Source of the DNA: Massospora cicadina
Lineage: Eukaryota > Entomophthoromycota > Entomophthoromycetes > Entomophthorales > Entomophthoraceae
Reading direction: 5' to 3'
Length of the DNA stretch: 64,000 bases
Assembly (NCBI GenBank): GCA_022478985.1
Contig: JAKSZP010017369.1
Coordinates: 1 to 64,000 of the forward strand
In this document: piece by piece, positions 36,560-48,045 of the stretch
Numbering within the stretch: position 1 is the first letter of the stretch
Layout of the letters: the number at the start of each line of letters is the position of its first letter
Notes under the pieces: model-generated
Databases searched by the model: none
What the model was told of the DNA's origin: nothing
Seen by the model: only the letters and a program-made list of their open reading frames with translations
Translations under genes and position numbers: made by a program

Positions 36560-37780
36560 TTTATAGTTGCAATAAGAGGGAACAAATTGCTCTGAGTAGT
36601 TATCTAAACAATGCTTTAGAAGGAATTTATACGGGCTTCCCACTCCCTGTTCATCACCCTTATTGTTTGTTAGTAAGAAGAATGGTGGACTATGGCCAAT
36701 TATAAACTACCTGAAGCTCAATGATATAACCATAAAGAACCGGTATCTCTTACTTGATATTGATCACTAGAGTGATCAATTGTCTGGAATTACAATTTTT
36801 CAAAGTTGATTTGAAGGATGCATTCAATTAGATACCTATAAAAGAAGGTGATTAGTGGAAAACAGGGTTTAAGACATGATTTGGGCTATTTGAGTATCTG
36901 GTGCTGCCATTTGGGTTGTGCAACGTACCTAGTACATTTCAACAAATGATTAATATGGTGTGGGTGGCTACCTGGACCACTTCTGCGTAGCCTACCTTGA
37001 TGGTATTTTGATCTACAGTAAGCGCAGGAGGAACACTTACTGCACTTGAACTTGGTCTTGGAACAGCTTGGAAGGTACAACTTGCATGTAAAGCTATCAA
37101 ATATGAGTTTGCACAGGAGGAAGTTGAATTTCTTGGTTATGTTGTGTGCAGGAATAGGTTCGCCATGGCACCTAGCAAAGTGGATGCGATCACATCTTGG
37201 CCTATACCTAATAGCCAAAAGGATGTTTGTAGTTTCTTGGGATTGACAAACTTTTGTAGGGATTTTATCAAAGACTTTTCTTCTATTGCGTTACCTTTAA
37301 AACGGCTTACATAAGAAAATGTTCCATATAAATGGTCTCAGGCAGCGGAAACATCTTCTTCTAAATTGAAGGCTGCCTTTTTTCTGACCTGTGTTGGCAA
37401 TGCCCAATGATGAAAAGCCCTTTGTGTTTGAGACTGAGCTTCAGGATATGCTCTTGGGGGGTTTGTTGCAGGAGGGGGATGATAATAGGTTGCATCCCAT
37501 AGTCTACTATTCTAAGAAAATCATCCCAGCGGAATGTAACTATCCAATCTATGACAAGGAAATATTGGCCGTAGTTAATGTCTAAAACACTGGCGCTGGT
37601 ACCTGTGTGAGGCAAAGTACCCAGTGAAAGTTTTGACAGACCATAAAAACTTGACTTACTTTTTCACCCCATGGCAATCTAACAAACGTTAGGCATGATG
37701 GGCACTTACTCTGGATGTTTACGACTTGGACATTGATTACAAACCTGGGAAAGTTAATGGGTTCTATATTCCTTAAGCCG
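36560..37780 (+). pseudogene. Chromovirus RT and RNase H
   Basis: RT: FFKVDLKDAFN near 36,799-36,831 contains the first catalytic Asp. WKTGFKT and FGLFEYLVLPFGLCNVPSTF follow in frame at about 36,856-36,940. The catalytic box at 36,993-37,004 reads YLDG: the second Asp codon GAT has become GGT, which alone would abolish polymerase activity. FLGLTNFCRDFIKDF near 37,230 is the connection motif. RNase H lies in the 64-codon frame 37,391-37,585 with PFVFETELQDMLLGGLL, IVYYSKKI and NYPIYDKEILAVV, where the usual first Asp region is altered, and continues to VKVLTDHKNL near 37,625. Other frames across this stretch are shadows. Confidence 0.9.
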
Positions 37781-37849
37781 GCGTCCTGACATAATACCTG
37801 AAGAAAGGGGAAATTACTGAGTTTAATTCACAAGTGCTTCTGAAGACCC

Positions 37850-38990
37850 ATGGTCCCGCTGCATTATAATAATCTTTCACTAGAGGGCCGTGGAGATGAT
37901 ATTTTGGATGTTCAAAATGATGATGATTTCCTTCAGAATGTGAAGAATGATCTCATTCAAGAAGTAGACGGTGTGTGGTACAAAAAGGGTCACTCGTTAA
38001 ATGGTCAGTCAGTATTATGGAAAGATTGTTTTTATGTACCAGAAGGATCTTTAATAATTGGATTTCATGCGCAAGAACCACGATGTAGGCATGGCAAGGA
38101 ACCCTGGAAAGAATAAAATGATCCAACTGATTCAAAGAACTTATTGATGGCCTGGTCGTAGATGGGATGTATTAACTTATGTGGCAGGATGTGAGGTATG
38201 TGGGCGCACCAAGGTTTATAGAGGACTTCCTGAAGGATAATTACAACCATTTTCAATCGCACAAAAGCCATGTGGTTCAATATCCATGGATTTTAACGTA
38301 GAGCTACCCCGTTACCAATGATTTAAGGCAGTATTGGTGGTGTTAAATAGATTTACTAAAATGGCTTATTTTTATTTTAACTACTTTCAATGTCACAGCT
38401 AAAGAGATAGCTCGTCTGTTTTTGAGAAATGTATTCCTGCATTAGGGTACTCCCAAGAGGTGATCTCTGACAGAGGTCCTCAATTCACATAATTTTTGGA
38501 ACCAGCTCCCTGTAGACCTTAGAATCAAGAGACGTTTATCCACCGCATACCATCCGCATACTGATGGACAGAGTGAGAGAGTTAATCAGGTGCTAGAGCA
38601 GTACCTGAGATGCTATGTTAATGCGGAGCAGGACAACTGGTTGAGTAGTTGCCTATGGCCCAGTTCTGTTATAACTCTAGATCTTTCTTCAACTTGAATG
38701 TCACCATTCAAGGCTAACTATGTGTATGATGTGAACTGGGAACCATTGTCATCTGTTGAAGCGGACAACCCCCCTAGGAAGGAATTTTTATGTTACATTC
38801 AGCAAACTCATGAACTTTGCTAGGCTAATCTGAATCAAGCAGTACATAATTACAAAGAATTTGCAGATAAGAAGCGTGTGCCTGGTAAAGTGTTGAAAAT
38901 AGTTAGCCAAGTTTACCTGGATACTCGTAATATTCCTTTGGATGTACCATGTCAGAAACTTGCCCAATGGCCGTAGGGCCATACAAGGTC
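37850..38990 (+). pseudogene. Chromovirus integrase
   Basis: The zinc-finger region has HDVGMARNPGKNKMIQLIQR and then CEVC (about 38,189-38,200), the second His being replaced by Asn. The core keeps all three catalytic residues in recognisable contexts: SISMDFNVELP (Asp at 38,289-38,291), VISDRGPQF (Asp at 38,469-38,471) and [16 protein letters not shown] (Glu at 38,575-38,577). This is followed by [13 protein letters not shown]. Integrase joins element DNA to the chromosome. Stops and a frameshift interrupt the frame, so it cannot be made as one protein. Confidence 0.9.
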
Positions 38991-39154
38991 ACAGAGGTTA
39001 TAAGAAACGTGGCTTACCGTCTTATATTGCCTGAAGGTTTGAAAATTCATAATGTATTCCATCGTTCCCTCTTGTAAAAAAAGAATGAAGTTCCCTACCA
39101 CACCAGAAAATCAAAGAGCTAGCACCACCACTGCTTAAAGATCCCTGTCCTGAG

Positions 39155-39451
39155 TATGAGGTGAAGGCTATTAAAGGGAGATAAAGATATCATAGTTAAA
39201 TGTCGTACCTGGTTAAGTGGACTGGATATCGTGCAGAAGAGAGCACTCAGGAGCCTGAGGAGAACTTAAAGAATGCAGGCAATCTACTAAAGAAATGGAA
39301 GAAGGCCTCGCAGTTAGCTTCAGCCTTGGTGGGGGATGATGTTAGGGTAAATCCTGACATTAGTGGAATTCCTGAGATTACAGATATCATCAGTCAGATC
39401 AATAGGATATGTGATGAAGTTGGATCAAATGATTGCATATCAGATGAGTAA
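39155..39451 (+). pseudogene. C-terminal chromodomain of the integrase
   Basis: Translation gives YEVKAIKGR, two in-frame stops, then an 83-codon frame from 39,200: MSYLVKWTGYRAEESTQEPE, then ENLKNAGNLLKKW. This is the chromodomain pattern YLVKWxGYxxEEsTWEPxENL, with the conserved Trp of the WEP motif replaced by Gln, which would affect the aromatic cage. The frame ends at TAA (39,449-39,451), two bases before the 3' LTR. Chromodomains bind methylated histone H3 in related elements; the role here is inferred from the family. Confidence 0.85.
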
Positions 39452-39452
39452 T

Positions 39453-39962
39453 TGTAGTGAAAATGTTTGAAATCATTTAAATTACTTCATTTACATTAGT
39501 ATTGAGTCAATTAATTGCACCAAAACGAATTTATGATGAGACTGGACGTTTCTACTGCCTTTTAAAACACATGCAAGTTGCAATCCTATAAGCTCCAGAG
39601 AAGAATAGTGCACTGTTTAAAATCAATTAAGCTTAGGATAATCTAGGAGGTTGGATAATATATAAAATCAAGGCATTCATTTGATTAATCTTTGTGGTCA
39701 ATAAAAATATTCTTTATCATGCAAACACTATTAAGTTTATTTACTAAAGTGTTATCTATACCAATTACCACCCCAGCCTACAAGAAATTTTTTTCAACTT
39801 TCCCCTTTTAGACCATATCTTTAGGCAACTTCCATACCAGCTTACCCACCATTCCTTATACCTGGACACCTCTATTGTCCTTTTCATACTGGTTTAAACC
39901 TCTTGGTTATACTTGCTCATGGCTAGCTACCACAACCAGGTCAGTAGTACACCAGTCCTTGA
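39453..39962 (+). repeat. 3' LTR of chromovirus
   Basis: It starts TGTAGTGAAAATG immediately after the pol stop codon and ends ACCAGTCCTTGA. The TATA box is at 39,659-39,667. Length is 510 bases against 514 for the 5' LTR, with scattered substitutions and a few indels. Confidence 0.85.
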
Positions 39963-40376
39963 CAATAAGCACCAAAAGCCTCTCAAAAACAGAAGCCCTA
40001 CAAATAAAATCTACAGAAGGTCGTGTGACAATGGAAAATAAAATCTTAAAGGCTCACCACATTATCCCACTACCTACAAGTTATGAAAGCTTATAGCAAA
40101 GCAGACTATGTTCTTTAATCAGTCATCTGCTTAAACAGTAAGAATTTGAGACCTTAATGACCACAATGTTATAGAGACTAGGTTTTTTGTCATGATAAAC
40201 ATGTTTTAAGAGAAGTCTGGGATTCATGCAGGGACATTTTAGATTTAACAATATTAAACGCTGACAATAAGACACCGCTTTACTTGTGATATGTGAATGA
40301 GCTTTATTGAAAAAAAAGTTGTGAGTTTTGCGATATCTAAGGTGGTTGGTAGCCCTTCTTTTCCACATTTGAGCTA
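39963..40376. other. No gene recognised
   Basis: Sequence after the 3' LTR shows no domain. A 120-codon minus-strand frame (40,123-40,485) spans the tiny retroposed element and is judged incidental. Confidence 0.5.
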
Positions 40377-40458
40377 GTCCTATCAGCAACCTTTTTTTTA
40401 GTACTAGATGGTCCCAACCCAAGGGGGGGGATTCGATCGATGTCCTATCAGCAACCTT
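40377..40458 (-). mobile_element. Tiny retroposed element with 17-bp TSDs, copy 2
   Basis: Exact copies of GTCCTATCAGCAACCTT (40,377-40,393 and 40,442-40,458) flank 48 bases. On the minus strand the insert reads ATCGATCGAATCC, a C run, TTGGGTTGGGACC, then TAGTACT and an A run. It matches copy 1 (6,239-6,280) base for base apart from one or two bases and the run lengths. The different duplicated target and opposite orientation prove independent insertion. GATCGAATCC near its start is one base off a polymerase III B box. Confidence 0.8.
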
Positions 40459-41436
40459 CATAGACAATATTTTGGATTTCACCAAAACAACTTAAGATAG
40501 TTTTTGAGACCTCTTTCTTAGGCCTTATCTGACATAATGGAAGATGATGTTTTTATAAAAAAATAAATTAGGGAATTTTTAGGGTAAAAGTATATACTAG
40601 GGTAAATTAGAAAATAGCCCAATACCCTACCATTAGCATCTTGTTAGGGTTTATAACTGGGATTGAGAAAGTGAGGTTTTGTAAGGGTATAAGTATATAA
40701 TGTACTGATGTTACTTTTAAGGTCTCATTTGAGTTCCTAAAATGAGGTTTTTCCTAAATAAACCTAAAACTTTTTGACTCCAATTAGACCTTGTTTAATA
40801 TTCTTTTTGGCAAATATTTCAACCATGAACCGTTTTTTGTAGTTTTTTTCTCATCCAATGCTGCCCCTGATGAATTTCTTTTGAAGGCAAAAAGCCCTTG
40901 GTTGGAAATCTTGTTAGAAAAAGGGACTATTCTCTTGTTCCTTTGCCTTTAACATATCTATTTACTTAGCACAAATTATCTTAGTTTTGAAAAAAAATTT
41001 GCTATTTAATAAAACTTTGGTGGTTTTAAGATTGATCGCCATTTGCAGGCTGGGGGAGTTTATGGAGGGGAAAGCGGAGGCACACAATGATAATTGAGGA
41101 TGTGCTTCTGGTTCTCAAAACTTTTCTAGTGACAAGTCACGCGAGTTAATACAATATTTTGTTCAAAAGGAGTGTCTAGCTCCATCCATTTTGATGGATG
41201 CATCCAGAAACCCTACAACAATATAAATTCAGGGTAAAACTAAAAATTTTACTATCAGTAGGTAAAATAAATTTTACATCCCTTTTTATATTTAAAGCTT
41301 TCTTGTATTAGATAATTCTTATCCATTATGTTTAGTTAATTTAGCTTTTAATCAATAATATCTCCAACATTCATAGCTTAAAGTTATAAGCATTTTTTGT
41401 CTGTTTGAGGTAGGAGGGCCATGGGACCAGATCCAC
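40459..41436. other. A+T-rich, no gene recognised
   Basis: No motif or repeat recognised in about 1 kb. Confidence 0.5.
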
Positions 41437-41547
41437 CAAAAAAAGAAAAGAAAGGAAAACAAATAAAGGAAAAGAATTTAATATAATATAAAAAAGAAAA
41501 GGAAATGATATAAAAGAAATAAAATGAAAGGAAAAGAAAGAAAGAGC
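41437..41547 (+). repeat. Polypurine tract
   Basis: About 110 bases almost purely A and G on the plus strand (AAAAGAAAAG-like units), broken by short A/T interruptions. It is a degenerate simple repeat. It accounts for the Phe/Ser-rich minus-strand frame over 41,371-41,751, which is not a gene. Confidence 0.7.
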
Positions 41548-41759
41548 AGACACTTCAAATGAGGCTTGACTCTCCAGAACAGCAGCTATACCAACACTGT
41601 TCTTGTAGTCAGGGACAGGGAGTGGTGGGCATATTGGCAAAACATGATAGTCTTGAATAACTTCTGGATAATGCAGGTGCAGGATTACAAGGAACTCAAG
41701 GAACTGGATAGACCTACATAATTGGATTTGGAGGCGCCATTCAAGAGGCATGATCCCAT

Positions 41760-43290
41760 AGATTATACTGGAAATTGCGATTAAGTTGACAGCAAAATCA
41801 AGATAGTGCTTCTACCATGGTTATGGACGCCTTGTTAATAGCTACCAGGACTACAGTGTAAATAGACCACAATGCTGTGTCTGCTATCATTGCTCTAAAT
41901 GTTTTCTGTAATTTGTGAAGCAATTTAAAGCGCAAATGGATTATTGTTAGGGTGAAATTGATAGTCTCTATATTTGGAACATATGGGACACTTTTTTCCA
42001 AATGCCTTTTGATGTTTAACCTCCCTTTATTCAATAGATTAGAGTATCATATCCACCGCATACTGGATAAAGGTTTGCATTGTTAATGGACCTATCTTCT
42101 GAACATTATGTCTGTGTTAAGTCATTTTCAGATGTGAGCACAGGTTTTTGTCTGAATTGAGGAATGGAGAGTATTCTCCCACATCTTCTTTTAACTTTGT
42201 GAGGAGTAAAGATATCTAAGTAATTTGATTGGTTAATTATCGTTAGAGTGACTAATTTAAAGAAAAGGATTTTGGATTCACAAAATCACTTATCAAACAG
42301 TGAAAGGTAACTTGGGATTGCCCTGTGCTAAATTAGTTGTATGTCAATTTTGTGAAAGCTTTAATTGAAATGTTTGATAATACTCGGTATGCCTTACATT
42401 TGGGAATGGTTGCAATGGGTGCCTGCTGCATTTAGATTATAGGCTATGTACCTCAATAAAGTTTTGGGTGCTTTAAACTTTCTGATCCTCTGCTCTTACA
42501 AAGTTGGCTCTTGCTGTAGTAGTCCGATGTAGTGATTTTTGGTTGGGATTAGTCACTTGGACAATCTAGTTGATTAAATTATGGGTGGGTTGCTGGTGGT
42601 AGTCAATGGTCCCATGCCTCTCAATGTACATGAGCCATAAAGCTTTTCAATTCTGATGGTGCACGTTAATCATATTGTTGCATTCTCATTGCACACCTAA
42701 GGTGTAGCTTTGGCTATGGTGAGCGCAGCATTGCTATACAGGATGAGTAAGAAGCTATGCCTCACTCACCCTGTAAGATTTTGCTTGAAGAGGGTTCTGA
42801 GTTGTTTAGGAAAACTGATATATTTGTAAATGACATGGTAAATTTGTTTCAGGAGAAAATGTTGAGATATGTAAATATATAGATAATTTTATTAAGTTTA
42901 CTTTTATAATTGAGATCAAAATTATTTATCTTTTATCTGACCGCAAACCAATTATGCTCCCAATCAATATAAACTTAAACTTATCCAAATCTTAGTATCA
43001 TTATCATACTCTCACCTACCACATCCTGAATCTCCGCTGGACCTATCAAGAGCCAGCAATATATTTCAATTTTATCTACTCTGCTGACTTTGATTTTACC
43101 TTATACTTTTACTTTTGGTGTCAAGCTCATTAGGGAACAATCCTCAGAGTTACACCTCTGGGTATTTAGGTGACTTGGTTTGCCCAACAGCCCACAACTG
43201 CCCCCACTAACACAAAACCCTGCTAGAGCCACCAATGCAACGCTGGTTCCCATTTTGCACCCAAATGAAGATCAAAAAGTGAATACCAGT
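41760..43290 (+). other. Unresolved, possible gypsy integrase trace
   Basis: Near 42,034-42,080 a plus frame reads RLEYHIHRILDKGLHC, which resembles the gypsy integrase stretch [13 protein letters not shown] after frameshift. The same block in the chromovirus lies at 38,538-38,577. EYSPTSSFNFV follows near 42,170, loosely like a YSPFxLxYG block. With only two weak motifs this is tentative. No LTR partner or PBS was found. Confidence 0.3.
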
Positions 43291-43299
43291 TTAAGTGAT

Positions 43300-45600
43300 T
43301 TAGGATTGTGTAGGGGAGTGGCAGGACCCTCATGGGTGAGGAGAGTGTAGAGATAGTGAGCCACACAGACAAGAGACTTTTGGGTTGAAGGCGCCAAATG
43401 AGCTACCAAGTCCAATAGCTCTGGAGGGTGCAAGGCGCTTTAACTTGCGATAGCATTGGTTGATCCTAATTCAAATCTATTATTGAGCTACATATTAAGG
43501 GGGTTTGTGCTTGCAAACTGTTGTGAGTGTATTTGCAAGGCTATTTCATTGTGTTGTGGGTTGACAATCTTCATGTTGTTAGCCCTGCAAATCATCAGGA
43601 CTACCATGTCAACGTTGCAAATTACCAGATTTGAAACATATTAAAAAACCATAGTTGCAATGTAGCATTTAGTTAGTTGAAAAAGAAAGTGAATGCTATG
43701 GAAGGAGTATTGTCCTGTATTTTTGATGGAATCATTGCGTTGATAATATAATTTTTCCAGCTTGCCACATAGGGCGCCATGTGTGCCAGCTTGGTTTGAG
43801 ATACTAGTGATATGATTATTTCCAAAACTGTAGTTTCATATCTCCATAATTCAGTAATAACCCTTATTCAAATGGAGTGGTAGAAGAGATTTTCTTTGGA
43901 TGATATGTTTGATTTTATGGTTGAATGATGTAAATTGGTTCCATTATACCACTGTTGGTTGTTCTTTCCAAGTAGTAGAACCTTAGTCTTTTTTCAATTA
44001 ATTTTGGAAATACTTACTTGTTAATAATGGCATATAATATTTCTAAGTAGCAAGCTAGGAATGGGTTGAAAATATCTACCAAATAGTCGTCTGCAAATGC
44101 ATATAGATTGAGAGAATTTTGACCCTGAAAGGCAATGCCTTTCAGATACTGGTTTATGGCGCACAATATTGGGTCCAGCCTTAAGTTTTATAACAAAGGC
44201 ATGAGGGGGTCGCCGTGGTACAAACGGGCCATGTGAGATTAAAGTCTGTAACAAATTCTGGTCCATAAGTGGCCATCGTTGCTAAAAGAGTTAAAATCAT
44301 AACCAGTTAGTAACCATGTTGTAAGGTGAAAAATTTCTTAGAGTTTCCCTAAGATACTTTCAATGTGCGCAATCCTATGCCTTTTGCTGGTCTAAAATTT
44401 TTAGTTCAACATCTTAAGTCCTTCACAACTTGGCAACTGTGTTGATGTTGCCTCATATGCTGCGGTCTGGGAAAATCTATATAGATCTAAATATGGCTGT
44501 TTTAGCAATCTAACTCGATTGCATTAATAGTAACTTTGTCAATACTTTAGAATCCATTTTGGTAAGTAAAATTATAGGTCAATGACCTAGGTCATTTTAA
44601 TTGACTATTTTGGATTTTACTATACCAAAATGGTTTAACTCTCCAGGTAACAGGCGAGTCTCTAGATAGTACTTATATATAAACGCTTTGATTAGAGGCG
44701 CAAATAAAATTTAGATTTATCTGGTAGAACTCAAAAGGAATGTCATCTAGCCAAGGATTTTCTGATGGGGTGCCCTGTGTACAGCATCCCACAGTTTCTC
44801 ATTAGAAGTAACATTATCTAAACTAGTTAGGTTGTGTGGAGATTGTATTCTAAGTTTTTTAAAATATTTTTTGGTCTTCTGGGTCACATCATAAGATCGA
44901 TATACCGTGGTATAGTATTGTTGAATCAAACAGATACATCTTTAGGAGTAGTAATAATTGCACACGTGCTAGTACAAACTTGAGTATAAAAATACCATGT
45001 TTCCATAAAGTATAGCGGCTCATAAAGTATCTTGTTAATTTTTCCTTTGATGTTCTGCGTGGCTCCAGTCAGTATACTTAAATGGAAACGGTGTACAATG
45101 TCTAGAGCTAAAGGCGAATATATGTTGCAACAAATTTGAGAGTCTATTCTTGGTGTTTCCCTATAAGAGCGTTCTTTTCCAGATGCGTGAGAGACTGTTT
45201 GAGGCTAACATCTGCCTACAAGATCACGTATTGCTGGCGGGATTCAATATACTTTGCATATGTTAAAATGTATTTTCTTAAAAGACCCTATGTTACCAAG
45301 GATCATTCACAAAATGGGCACATCATATAGGTAATAATGATTTCAGGGATATCCATTTTATAACTCCTCTCTGGATACTATAACAATATTTACCTTATTC
45401 CAACAAGTTTAGGTCTGTGGTATATTTGAGATCAGAGTTACTTTACTAAAAATGGTCTGAAAACTGCATCATGGTAGTAACCTGAAATTTAAGACTTAAA
45501 AGATGATGTCAGTATAATATAATTTATATGAGGCTTTGATATTTGTAACCTTCTGTATGTATGGGCGTGTCATATGAGTATATCACAAAAATCATTATAT
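43300..45600 (-). pseudogene. LINE ORF2, endonuclease C-terminal half and RT
   Basis: The endonuclease end reads HINYIILTSSF then SGYYHDAVF near 45,510-45,440, matching the SRIDYILTS and SDH region with the key residues altered. The 60-codon frame 44,929-44,747 begins MIQQYYTTVYRSYDVTQKTK and leads into the RT block NPWLDDIPFEFYQ near 44,765-44,725, a mutated SPGPDGIPxEFY. The polymerase block continues as LDPILCAINQYLKGIAFQG and ends in FADD at 44,097-44,086, then YLVDIF. The catalytic Asp pair is preserved. Beyond 44,000 the C-terminal part is too decayed to assign in detail. Confidence 0.8.
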
Positions 45601-45719
45601 AAGGGATCTTATAAGCCTTTGGTTGAATTAAGCATCAAAAGACTTTCTTTCTCACTCAACGTTAATTTCTGAGCAAATTTAGTAAAAAGTAAACTAAATA
45701 AAACTTTGACTTCTGACTG

Positions 45720-47397
45720 ATGATCCTACCCCATGTCATTGGATTCTCTGCCAACTGCTCCATTGTGGGGCAGTGGCAAAACTCCCCCAGCATTTTCTGT
45801 CCGGCTGGAAAATGCACTCAGACTGGTTTGTTCAGCCCCAACAAAACCTTGGGTCGGTTCAATCCACTTAAGGATCTTGACATCCACCTTGCATGTACCC
45901 AGGCAGTACCCCACTGTCCCCTGGTGCTCCCCCAGAGCAATATGCATCTTGACCTTTGGGTTGAATATGGGAAGTTATTCCCATAAAGTGATAAACAAAT
46001 AATCAAAATAGCTCAGGTGGTGATGCAACCTGCCGGATTCATAGACTTCCTCCCCAACAAGGGGTATTTTGACTTGGGCTTCACATCTGAAGCTGATGCC
46101 GCCACTGTGACAAATGTGCCCCTAAATTTCCAGGGTATTCCATTCCCACCACTCAGACGCAGCACCCCAGAGGACACCACTTTGTGGTCCAGTTTGCTGG
46201 TTTTCCTACTCACCTTCCCCTCAAAGTGCTCCATCAGGAGCTGATGGAAGGTTTGGCAGCCTACAGCTCCAACCTCATCCTATAATTTGTGGTCCCAAAC
46301 GGTGACACACGCCTAGCTGGGCCTTGGGCATTCGGCACAATCAGCCCTGATTTTAATAAAATTTCTTTAGCAATCCCCCCTGCTGTCATCCCATCTGCTC
46401 CTGACCATCCATTCTGGGCATTCATTGAGGGCGGACGGACTATCTGTCCATCCTGTTTTGTTTTGAACCACTTGAAACGCAAATGCTTATTCCTGGTGGC
46501 TTCTGATGGCTCTGCACCCTCATCCACCAGAATCCATTCTGACACTAATCCCACGCTTTTTGAGGTATGGTGTACTATACTACCCCCTCCTCCAAAGCTT
46601 ACCATTATAGATAATATCTGCAAAACCAATCAGGATCCTTTACTCGCCCAGTGCCACAGATGTTACCACCAATCATGGACAGTATTGGACAACATTTCAC
46701 CCCCATGCTGCCACCAAAACAAGCAATCATCAGCCTTATTCTGATTCCCCAATTTAATTCAACTAGAACACATGGGAGCTATTTGGTGAAATTGACCTAT
46801 CATGTAATAATATTGAAGAACCCTCTCTACAAATCGAGCGTTTCATTAATTCAGTACTGGACGCCAAATACCCCCCTCAATTATATGCTCCATAGCCAAA
46901 TGGCGAACCAGTTTGCAGTGATAACCAGCTTGCAGTCAAAGCAGCTGCCATGCCAGATTATTGCGACCTACGCAAAGCTGTTGTCAAATCAGTGGCGATG
47001 CTCACAGGAGGTATCCCCCTCCTATTATTCCTCAACCCTCACCCCACAAAATAAGAATACAATGAATTAATTACACAAAGATGCCAACGACGCTATCCAG
47101 AAAGTGTAACTGTAGCATGGAATCCTAAAGCTAAGATTACTTAAATAATATAACCACATTAATTAAACTCCCAGATGCCCACATTAGATCTGAAAAAGCT
47201 TTAACCGAGTATATCAGCGCTATTTTTTTAGCTGGCAATTTCCATGAGATACCAATCATTAGTGATATTGAACCACATTCCAATAATGCCCTGACGCCCT
47301 TGATCGCCACCTTGATCAATGCCCTAATCTGGGATGAGGAAGTTGCTGCCAAAGATGAACCCCCTGATCCCCACTCCCCTTCTTCCATGGTCAGATA
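45720..47397 (+). pseudogene. LINE ORF1 fragment, opposite orientation
   Basis: A C-rich coding remnant on the plus strand. Landmarks in order: CPLVLPQSNMHLDLWVEYGK near 45,918-45,979, APDHPFWAFIEGGRTICPSC near 46,399-46,456, a complete zinc knuckle CPSCFVLNHLKRKC at 46,445-46,486, and a C-terminal segment EKALTEYISAIFLAG near 47,190 that runs to a stop at 47,395-47,397. Every landmark has a counterpart in the minus-strand ORF1 at 49,312-51,130 (SPLVLPRSNLQFGLQVKYG, SAPDHPFWAHIK, EHQLTQYVEAMDTAG). No ORF2 sequence follows on this strand, which is odd, because LINE insertions normally keep the 3' end and lose the 5' end. Confidence 0.8.
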
Positions 47398-47559
47398 AGA
47401 AGATTCCCGCTTTTCCACCTAGTAGGTTGTTTTCGTTTGGTGTGTATCATTCATTTCACTTTTTTGTCATTTTGTTTGAATTGGTTAGTTATGTTAGTTT
47501 TTAGTTCTACAGTTTTGCTAATGTCCGTCCCCTTGTCAATTACCTCAAATAAATCAAAT

Positions 47560-48045
47560 CGATTTAAGCACCAATAATTTTGTATGGTTTGGGGCTTTTA
47601 AGATGGTAATTACCAACAATCAGTTTTAAGCATTTTGGCAACTCTTAAAGTCGCCCATAATAAATGCTTATTTATAAAGTCAAGTTCTGTGACTCCCATA
47701 AGAAAGTCATTATGGTCAGTTTAGTTGTTGAGGCATATATGCTGATGATTGTAAACAACTCACCATCCCATGTAAATGTGACATTTATCTCATAAGCATT
47801 AAAAATTTTGTTTTCTATAACAACACTCACTTTTGTAGGGCGATTTTATAAATCCAAAGCAACAAAATAAGAGGAATATATAGAGAAAAGAGCTTGTGAC
47901 CACTTATCTTTCTCTCCTTCTAAACAATGGGTTTTTTGTATTTCCAATATGTCAGCAGGTGAATTGCTCAAGGTATTCAGTTTTTGACTGGATGAGTAAT
48001 TTCTTGATCCTCCAACATTAATTACTTCTGTTTCATTTTAATACC
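47560..48045 (-). pseudogene. LINE ORF2, endonuclease N-terminal half
   Basis: The minus strand reads INVGGSRNYSSSQKLNTLSN, then PADILEIQKTH near 47,960-47,925, the APE-endonuclease start (LNVxGLxxxxKxxxL, DILxLQETH). TIISIYAS near 47,745 corresponds to the SVYAP block and MGDFKSCQN near 47,660 to GDFN. The Glu of the ETH motif is replaced by Lys here (KTH). The domain is then cut by the plus-strand ORF1 fragment. Confidence 0.7.

Larger units (their letters stand above)
34704..39962 (+). mobile_element. Chromovirus (Ty3/gypsy with chromodomain), both LTRs
   Basis: A 5.26-kb element with LTRs at 34,704-35,217 and 39,453-39,962. In order it carries gag, aspartic protease, RT, RNase H, integrase and a C-terminal chromodomain, the defining layout of chromoviruses. 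It is the best preserved LTR element in the window: its LTRs are visibly more alike than those of the element at 11-17 kb, and every pol domain is recognisable. Stops, frameshifts and an altered RT active site make it inactive. The chromodomain in this group is thought to steer insertion toward marked chromatin. Confidence 0.9.

Noticed and set aside
37046..37246. Plus-strand 66-codon frame and opposing 110-codon minus frame (36,886-37,218)
   Set aside because: Both overlap the chromovirus RT, whose motifs are in other frames; they are shadows.
40123..40485. 120-codon minus-strand open frame
   Set aside because: Its N-terminal part is made by the tiny retroposed element and its duplication; no domain, and composition looks like chance.
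41371..41751. 126-codon minus-strand open frame
   Set aside because: Its Phe/Ser/Leu-rich middle is simply the translation of a polypurine tract on the other strand.
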